Origin: Lachancea kluyveri NRRL Y-12651
Lineage: Eukaryota > Ascomycota > Saccharomycetes > Saccharomycetales > Saccharomycetaceae
Assembly (NCBI GenBank): GCA_000149225.2
Contig: CM000693.1
Span: 1,426,001-1,490,000, forward strand
Length of the DNA stretch: 64,000 nucleotides
Direction of reading: 5' to 3'
The position numbers and the translations under genes are program-made. Below are positions 58,701 through 64,000 of the stretch, one piece after another. The first letter of the stretch is position 1, and every line of letters starts with the position of its first letter. The notes beneath the pieces are model-generated. The model worked only from the letters and a program-made list of their open reading frames with translations. It was not told the DNA's origin and did no database searches.

Positions 58701-59467
58701 CTTAGGTCATGACTAGAGAGCGGCAAAGTAAAACCTTCCATAAATAGCAGTTTGAGACACGACTGCAACAAAAATACGCCTAGTGGAACCAAATCTTCTG
58801 TATTAACACCATTTTTGATGGCAACACGTAGTGAGTCGGGTGATATCTTACTCTGGTAATCTGCGGAGACTCTTACCGAAGCCAAATCATCAACTTCATC
58901 CGTTAAAGAGCTCACGGGTGAGAGTGCAGTACCTTTAGTGGCAACAATAGCGGTAGAGTCTGCGGATGCATTTTCAGTATAGTTAAAGACTTCTTTGCTA
59001 TTCCTGTTCCAAAAGATGGTGAGCTCGTGTGAACAATCTGAGTCTTTTTCAAAAAAGATAGGTATAATTTTAGTCAGAATTCGCACGCAATTCAACAATT
59101 CATTTTTCAACCTGTTGAAATTAGAAATCGAAGTCTGCTTAGATTGCAAGTCATTTGTTAGGGAGCAGATTTTAAAGGAGGTGAATCTGACAAGGTTGCT
59201 AAAATTTGTCTCGTTGGACTCATAGATCGTCCTTAGCTCTTGCGAGGTGATTAAACCATAAATTTCTGCGGCAGTTGTTGGTTCATGAGCCAAGTAGTTG
59301 TAGAACTCGGAGAAAGGATCAATCCCACCACCTTCTTTCTTAAGTTTATAATACTTGGCTATACTTTCGACAGTGGCAGAGTTAGAATACAATGGTATAG
59401 TATCATGATCGGCCAATTTGAACACGTGGTCCCTGTAATTGGACAGCTTGGAATCACTATTGCCCAT
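55733..59467 (-). CDS. ECM30: Ecm30 (HID1 family)
   Basis: The fungal relative of HID1, a peripheral Golgi protein; S. cerevisiae Ecm30 affects cell-wall composition and permease sorting. The ATG at 59467 (MGNSDSKLSNY) is chosen over the frame start at 59491, which is a TTG. It gives Gly2 and a Ser at position 5, an N-myristoylation signal found in HID1 proteins. The product has 1244 residues (1274 in S. cerevisiae) and is largely helical. Low-complexity Ser/Asn inserts lie at about 450-480 and 1040-1100, and a disordered Asn-rich tail ends it. It converges on TSR2. Confidence 0.93.
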   Translation of the reverse strand: MGNSDSKLSNYRDHVFKLADHDTIPLYSNSATVESIAKYYKLKKEGGGIDPFSEFYNYLAHEPTTAAEIYGLITSQELRTIYESNETNFSNLVRFTSFKICSLTNDLQSKQTSISNFNRLKNELLNCVRILTKIIPIFFEKDSDCSHELTIFWNRNSKEVFNYTENASADSTAIVATKGTALSPVSSLTDEVDDLASVRVSADYQSKISPDSLRVAIKNGVNTEDLVPLGVFLLQSCLKLLFMEGFTLPLSSHDLSALGCVSNFLWENGINTSEASYKPAIPSLDCNRLEVLRLVLTLCSKQLYSRGLNRFLSVMCTSMPEYGTICLLSSLLNLVCRSCRDHDENNGLNYPTNSYSNSMKYSNMVALRKSLVISSIQLLNLMLCFQIPSSIKHELYDFLYSLNLYHTEVEITNMATSYFSTLNKEFDMKLILISLAKLFKRPMDLAIENESNPFNLLNNNSGGNKRASVASTSSGSSNYAPTNNDLPNIPTLSLQVIVLLWELMKCNKSVENYVADKYANKLLIICIYYLKYYSDFPQWNNTLIPVVSGVATYLSSRKLVLSKMLDPFNVNYYTNKLPNFYKLSSGNINNITYRDFAIIQLSNIAIAQVSKNLPLKSYVFELIYNMLPVPQDLKDEELVQLSSVKRGRSQGLSYNAATTLIHLISKIANVTFLSTPSEHMPSTRSSTASANTVASLANTLPPVTTVQNKLYMYSPGLKLDLLALLLRAVVVYVLFYYQDSKNLLFALCRHAKIIYHLNDVIDDISESLSQTAGESSDDTSSDENTASGIATFDTSAIVKNPAMINYFQETERGNLLNNGTSMTEGDSGEFLVSQPLFYENEIDDHDQDEKISQVGSTSAGKSIALHEHLDYTFDPVSVSMELFTSLRPERPLGMTLKYKAKRKYNQPLNKSWLGSSSLYLLTKIIQIVSNQFPQIIKISAADYFKLLSEVGNFEKEFQDLIAPIIPLEISAMSNNFQTLSVEWNRSSNQLATTWYHSVLWSDIFDKNSSPFTNPTGVNNNEKQDNNQQPPTTPSLERWNSHGSAISRTNSNNSSIVNYFGNGGTPNHQESESLSNSTPSSPNVGGGLASWFGGKSANGGNNANERQSSLFRLSWAGFGKTEHDGTIDEEGYDQNTKTPVPSKRSLFILDLDILKPNIWVGTHVKLFKTTIDEKEEFSFIDMTSSLLRKFRFNSSVGSNSTEGNGNVNGASTNLTSVNSRPWTPKNSHNSNGPVPTIRNSNNTWE

Positions 59468-60402
59468 GGCTGCTGCTCTTGCTTTTGCCAAGTGTATTTC
59501 TTCGAACTAGGTTTCTCCTGGTTATTTTCCGTATTTCTTAGCTTTTTTCTTTTTCTTGTTTTTTTCGACTGTTCTCGAAACATGTGACAACAGGGGATTT
59601 GGTTATAGTGAGGAAAACTGGCAGTCATATCAGAAGGGAAAAAAATAAAAATAAAAATAAAAATAAAAAGAGAGAGAGAGAGAAATAACTAGGAGAAGCT
59701 AGTGCCGATATTGAATAGTAAGATTGTTATGAATAACATAAGTATATTTGCCTATACAACATGAAGTGGGATCCGTTGTATTTAACGGTTGTCTGACCAG
59801 ATCGGCGCCCTTTCCCATCGCCACTCTAAAGACTTCCGCTTTAAAGTAGGGATGCGATATAGTATTTAAGGAGTTATCACCATTCTCCTGTCTCAGAAAT
59901 TTCAATACCCTCCTGGTGAAATCTCTGTTTCACCTTCAAAACTTTGGCGTGTGAAAGGAGATCACTCGGAAACCTACCTGGACTTTTTGTCACTAGTGGT
60001 TGCACCAATCATATGGAACGCCTTTGCTCTTTGGTCAGACGGGACCAATGGAAACCGGTACGTCGCCTGTTTGTACCGTTTCCAATAGATACTACCACCA
60101 GAAACAGAATTTCGTTCCACGGATGATCCATGTGCCAATGTCTTTTGGCCTTTTGAGTGGTTACCTTCCCTTATGGACTATTAGGCAGACACAAAGCTGT
60201 CAATGCTATGTCCAGCTCCGAAAGAAAAGAAGAAAAAAAAAAGGTAAAGTTCATTCACTAACATCACGAAAAAGTTGCTTGTTTAAACCCATAAACACAG
60301 CTATTTAATGCTATTCGATAAGACCCAGTAGTGTACACATACTCGCTAGGAGTTTTGTAATTAATGCAGTAAGAAATGGAAAGTTCTTTTACACCTCAAA
60401 AA
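59468..60402. other. intergenic region ECM30-DIF1/SML1
   Basis: This 0.93-kb stretch contains simple repeats (below) next to the ECM30 promoter. Frames of 60-102 codons at 59944-60308 overlap each other, lack family features and are not called. Nothing else is recognised. Confidence 0.5.
59641..59682 (+). repeat. (TAAAAA)n and (GA)n simple repeats
   Basis: Four TAAAAA-type units are followed by about seven GA dinucleotides, 170-215 bp upstream of ECM30. Confidence 0.9.
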
Positions 60403-60831
60403 TCACCAGTCTTCCAATTCACCAAATGCTCTCTTTGTACCACCCAACATGAAGTCGCCAGCACCGAGCTTGTTCCTCATGATGTCATTATCGATATTGT
60501 TCAACCTCTCGTCCAACTTGTCTTCCCACATTTCCAGAGAGCTAGAGCTGGAAACAGTGCGTTGGTTAACCAACATTGGTGGTTGCTTTGCAGATGGAAG
60601 TGGAACACGTTTGTATTCTGGGATAGTAAAGTTAGAGTTATCTTGCACACAGACATTGGAAAACCCGGCTTGGGTGGTAGTCCTAGGTGGCTCTGGAACT
60701 CTGTAGCCTTGATCAACGCTTTGTCTGATTCTCATGCCGATGGTGCTTAGCTCATTTTGAAATTGGTACTGCTCTTGTTGAGTCTGGATAGCAGCTTGGT
60801 GTTGTCTTTTCACTGGAGATTCGGTAGCCAT
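60403..60831 (-). CDS. combined Dif1/Sml1 ribonucleotide reductase regulator
   Basis: S. cerevisiae splits two jobs between paralogues: Dif1 imports the Rnr2-Rnr4 small subunit into the nucleus through its Hug domain, and Sml1 inhibits Rnr1 through its C-terminal helix. This 142-residue protein (ATG at 60831; the frame upstream starts at a TTG) has both. Residues 29-43 read STIGMRIRQSVDQGY, the Hug motif of Dif1/Hug1. Residues 70-124 carry PEYKRVPLPSAKQPPML, a Ser cluster SSSSSLEMWEDKLDERLNNI and DNDIMRNKLGAG, matching the Sml1 Rnr1-binding region. The serine run before LEMW is where Dun1 phosphorylates Sml1 and Dif1. Its position between ECM30 and CAR2 matches DIF1 (YLR437C), and nearness to calcineurin A matches SML1 (YML058W). 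Confidence 0.9.
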   Translation of the reverse strand: MATESPVKRQHQAAIQTQQEQYQFQNELSTIGMRIRQSVDQGYRVPEPPRTTTQAGFSNVCVQDNSNFTIPEYKRVPLPSAKQPPMLVNQRTVSSSSSLEMWEDKLDERLNNIDNDIMRNKLGAGDFMLGGTKRAFGELEDW

Positions 60832-61440
60832 ATTTGTTGTTATTTTAACGGTCGTTATAACCAAAGGGGTAATTTAGGGACGGACTCTGGGGGAATAAAA
60901 AAAAAAAATGATAATCAATTGAAGAAAAGCAAAGGACCTCCTTCTGAACCGCAAGGGAAAATTTTCACTTTGAGACTTATATATACTCTCGAAACATCCG
61001 AGGGCTCGAGGGCACTGCCACCGAGGGGGGTGTGTGTTTACAAAACATAAAACAACCATACACCGCATACCACTCATTATTTTGTAAACAAAGGTGTGTG
61101 GGTCCTGATCACGATACATTCACGTGATACAAAATTCCTCCGTACGGGATCACTCAGAGTAAATCGTTTCCGAATTGGTTTCTGGGACAGATATGAAAAG
61201 GGAGGGAGGGAAATGAATAGTATTGCTTTTCCCTCTCTGATCACGTTACTTCATAGTCTACGACCGAACCTCTTACGCCTAGTCCATCTTCTGACCAGTA
61301 ACGGTATACTACAGAATGTCCGCCCTTTCTCTCGGATTCCCGCTATGATCAGGGATGCTCTCTTTGGCCACCTAAATCCAGCTCCGTCTTGCTCTTGCTC
61401 TTAACGGAACATCATACAGTACGAATATCAACACTTTCCC
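60832..61440. other. divergent promoter region DIF1/SML1 - CAR2
   Basis: Two forkhead-type sites face each other, TGTTTAC at 61035-61041 and GTAAACA at 61084-61090, 204-259 bp upstream of the DIF1/SML1 start. They would suit cell-cycle control, by inference. A CACGTG lies at 61121-61126, and a GC-rich patch with CCGAGGG repeats at about 60999-61030. The 102-codon frame at 61096-61404 is not called. Confidence 0.45.
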
Positions 61441-61492
61441 CTATGCACTGGTGATAGCGAACTTGTTTCCTCTATGCACTGTTGATAGCGAA
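61441..61492 (+). promoter_or_regulatory. 21-bp direct repeat upstream of CAR2
   Basis: CTATGCACTGGTGATAGCGA (+A; 61441-61461) recurs as CTATGCACTGTTGATAGCGA (+A; 61472-61492) with one difference and a 31-bp period, close to three helical turns. It lies 218-269 bp upstream of CAR2 and 110 bp upstream of the TATA element, where an inducer-responsive activator site is expected. GATAG inside each copy is only loosely like a GATA site. The factor is unknown. Confidence 0.75.
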
Positions 61493-61602
61493 TACTTGAC
61501 GCAATTTTACAAACGCGTCTAATCACAAGGCATTTCCCCCTCCCACTCCCTTTCATTGCTGATCAACGATTGCATGACTCCCCGCTTCCTTGGAAATACA
61601 AG

Positions 61603-61609
61603 TATATAT
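61603..61609 (+). promoter_or_regulatory. TATA element of CAR2
   Basis: TATATAT lies 101-107 bp upstream of the CAR2 ATG. Confidence 0.65.
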
Positions 61610-61709
61610 TTAAGCAAGAATAGGTTTTTTAGTTGTGTTCATCCCTCCTTCTTCTCACATCTTTTTCTTTGTAAAAACAAACGTCAAAGAACAACTAATC
61701 TAGAACAAT

Positions 61710-63014
61710 ATGTCTACCATTGACTTCAACTTGTCTTCCAAGACAACCGTTCAATACGAACAAGAATACTCTGCTCATAACTACCATCCATTACCCGTCG
61801 TATTCCATCGCGCCTCTGGAGCCCATGTCTGGGACCCTGAAGGTAACGAATACTTAGATTTTCTATCCGCGTACTCCGCGGTTAACCAAGGCCACTGTCA
61901 TCCAGAGATTGTGGCGGCTTTGGTCGATCAAGCCTCTAAGTTGACTTTGTCGTCTAGAGCTTTCTCCAACGATGTGTTTGCCGCCTTCGTTAAGTATGTC
62001 ACCGAATTTTTCAACTACGAAATGGTGTTGCCGATGAATACCGGTGCCGAAGCGGTCGAAACCGCTTTGAAGTTGGCCAGAAGATGGGGTTACATGAAAA
62101 AGGGTATCCCAGAAAACGAGGCTATTATCATCGGTGCCAAGGACAACTTCCACGGCCGTACTTTTGGTGCGATTTCTCTATCCACCGATGATGACTCTCG
62201 CAAAAACTTTGGTCCATTTTTAGAGACTACCAGCGCCAAGATTCCAGGAACCGACTCTCAATACCTGAGGTACGGTGTCATCGAGGACGTCGAGCTAGCT
62301 TTCGAAAACGCCGGCGACCGTATCGCTGCTATCTTGTTGGAACCAATCCAAGGTGAGGCCGGTATCGTTGTCCCACCAAGGGATTACTTGACCAAGGTCC
62401 AAGCCTTGTGTCGCAAGTACAACGTTTTGTTGATGTGCGATGAGATCCAAACCGGTATTGCGCGTACTGGTAAGATGTTGTGCTACGAACACTCTCCAGA
62501 TGTCAAGCCAGACGTTGTCCTACTAGGCAAAGCCATCTCTGGCGGTGTTTTGCCAGTTTCTTGCGTTCTATCTTCCAAAGACATCATGCTGTGTTTCGAG
62601 CCAGGTTCCCACGGTTCTACTTATGGCGGTAATCCGCTATCTTCACGTGTTGCGATTGCGGCGTTGGAGGTTGTCAGAAAGGAGAATTTGGTTCAAAGAG
62701 CACAAGATTTGGGTAAATTGTTGCAAGACGAGCTTAAAAAACTGCAGAAGGAGTCCAACGGCATTATCTCAGAAGTCCGTGGCAGAGGTCTATTAACTGC
62801 AGTCGTCATCGACCCAACAAAGGCAAATGGCAGAACCGCATGGGATCTATGCCTATTGATGAAGGATGAAGGTGTATTGGCCAAACCAACCCATGAACAC
62901 ATCATCAGGCTAGCTCCTCCTCTAGTGATTTCGGAACAAGACTTGTTGAAAGGTGTCGATAGTATCAGAAAGTCTCTAAAACTACTACCAACCGCAACAA
63001 AAAGTGATCATTAA
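61710..63014 (+). CDS. CAR2: ornithine aminotransferase
   Basis: Second enzyme of cytosolic arginine catabolism: transfers the delta-amino group of ornithine to 2-oxoglutarate, giving glutamate semialdehyde. It has 434 residues (424 in S. cerevisiae) and no presequence. Class III aminotransferase motifs are clear: [58 protein letters not shown], and the pyridoxal-phosphate lysine in [14 protein letters not shown] (Lys274). [12 protein letters not shown] closes the active site. It shows strong codon bias. The promoter carries a TATA element and the direct repeat above. Confidence 0.98.
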   Translation: MSTIDFNLSSKTTVQYEQEYSAHNYHPLPVVFHRASGAHVWDPEGNEYLDFLSAYSAVNQGHCHPEIVAALVDQASKLTLSSRAFSNDVFAAFVKYVTEFFNYEMVLPMNTGAEAVETALKLARRWGYMKKGIPENEAIIIGAKDNFHGRTFGAISLSTDDDSRKNFGPFLETTSAKIPGTDSQYLRYGVIEDVELAFENAGDRIAAILLEPIQGEAGIVVPPRDYLTKVQALCRKYNVLLMCDEIQTGIARTGKMLCYEHSPDVKPDVVLLGKAISGGVLPVSCVLSSKDIMLCFEPGSHGSTYGGNPLSSRVAIAALEVVRKENLVQRAQDLGKLLQDELKKLQKESNGIISEVRGRGLLTAVVIDPTKANGRTAWDLCLLMKDEGVLAKPTHEHIIRLAPPLVISEQDLLKGVDSIRKSLKLLPTATKSDH

Positions 63015-63327
63015 TAGTGTGTATATGTATATATAGTTGAGTTGAGTTGAGTAGAGAGAAATGCAGAGGGAAAACAAAAAAGCAAATAAAAGTGTAGCTA
63101 GATGAGCGTGCTATATTCTTCACATTCTTTTTTTTTTTTTTTTCGAAATGGAATACCTCAAAAAGGAAGATGAAGCTAAGTAAAATGGGGTTTTTAAAAA
63201 AAAAGATCATGTTTATTTTCTCGTTACGTAAGTCATAAAAGGGGAAAAGAGAAGCGATACTCTATAGATTTTCTAAAAACGGACCGCCAATTTACAAGCG
63301 GGAAAAAGGGAAAAAACAAAACTTCTC
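63015..63327. other. convergent intergenic region CAR2 / GAPDH
   Basis: Both 3' ends lie here. It holds GTTGA repeats just after CAR2, a T-run at about 63128-63143 and A-runs. No gene is seen. Confidence 0.55.

Positions 63328-64000
<673 letters not shown>

Noticed and set aside
59944-60308. Two overlapping 60-102-codon frames upstream of DIF1/SML1
   Set aside because: They are in different frames over the same DNA, with no recognisable motifs; probably chance.
61096-61404. 102-codon frame in the CAR2 promoter
   Set aside because: It overlaps a forkhead/E-box promoter area and ends just before the CAR2 direct repeat. No domain is recognisable.

Overview
The window is nuclear DNA of a budding yeast (Saccharomycetaceae). 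Genes are compact and mostly intronless. The few introns have GTATGT or GTAAGT donors and TACTAAC-type branch sites, and the standard code fits every gene. Almost every gene has a recognisable Saccharomyces cerevisiae counterpart, and the order is diagnostic. Genes that S. cerevisiae keeps on chromosome XII (URA4, RPN13, DCK1, ATG17, SPP382, TUS1, TDA5, MAG2, CRN1, SEN1, ATG23, IMD, CNA, TSR2, ECM30, DIF1, CAR2) are interleaved here with genes it keeps on XI (CNB1, DPH2, ACP1, SDS22, MST1, MIA40, YKT6) and XIII (CYB2, SPC2, IMD, CNA/CMP2, SML1), with relative orientations kept. Genes doubled in S. cerevisiae (IMD3/IMD4, CNA1/CMP2, SML1/DIF1) appear once. This is the order expected of a lineage that never underwent the whole-genome duplication. 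A Zygosaccharomyces/Torulaspora-type yeast is my guess; the species cannot be fixed by eye.

Layout. 1-7 kb: end of a Dal5-type permease gene, CNB1 (one intron), DPH2, URA4, RPN13 (one intron) and a CinA-C/PncC-like gene with no S. cerevisiae counterpart that I know. 8-24 kb: DCK1, ACP1, SDS22, an AlaX-like editing protein, MST1, ATG17, SPP382, MIA40. 24-29 kb: YKT6, a tRNA-Asn with a solo Ty1-type LTR about 0.2 kb upstream of it, and CYB2. 29-48 kb: TUS1, TDA5 (intron), SPC2, MAG2, CRN1 (five-base first exon), SEN1, ATG23. 48-64 kb: a secreted acid phosphatase, IMD (IMP dehydrogenase, with snoRNA snR54 in its intron), calcineurin A, TSR2, ECM30, a combined DIF1/SML1 gene, CAR2 and the 3' part of a GAPDH gene.

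Functional themes. Both calcineurin subunits lie here (CNB1 near the left end, the catalytic subunit near 54 kb). Rho/Rac signalling and actin are represented by DCK1, TUS1 and CRN1; autophagy by ATG17 and ATG23; nucleotide supply by URA4, IMD and DIF1/SML1; mitochondria by ACP1, MST1, MIA40 and CYB2.

The most notable observation is RPN13. The first exon encodes the ubiquitin-receptor Pru domain and an acidic linker, like the whole S. cerevisiae protein. A second exon behind an 85-nt intron encodes what looks like the C-terminal DEUBAD (Uch37-binding) domain, which S. cerevisiae Rpn13 lacks. If the intron is retained, a stop codon formed by the donor site ends the protein at once, so splicing could switch between two forms. 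Other points are the combined Hug + Sml1 protein, the altered active-site motif of the CinA-like protein, a repeated 21-bp element upstream of CAR2, and several inverted or tandem repeats in promoters.
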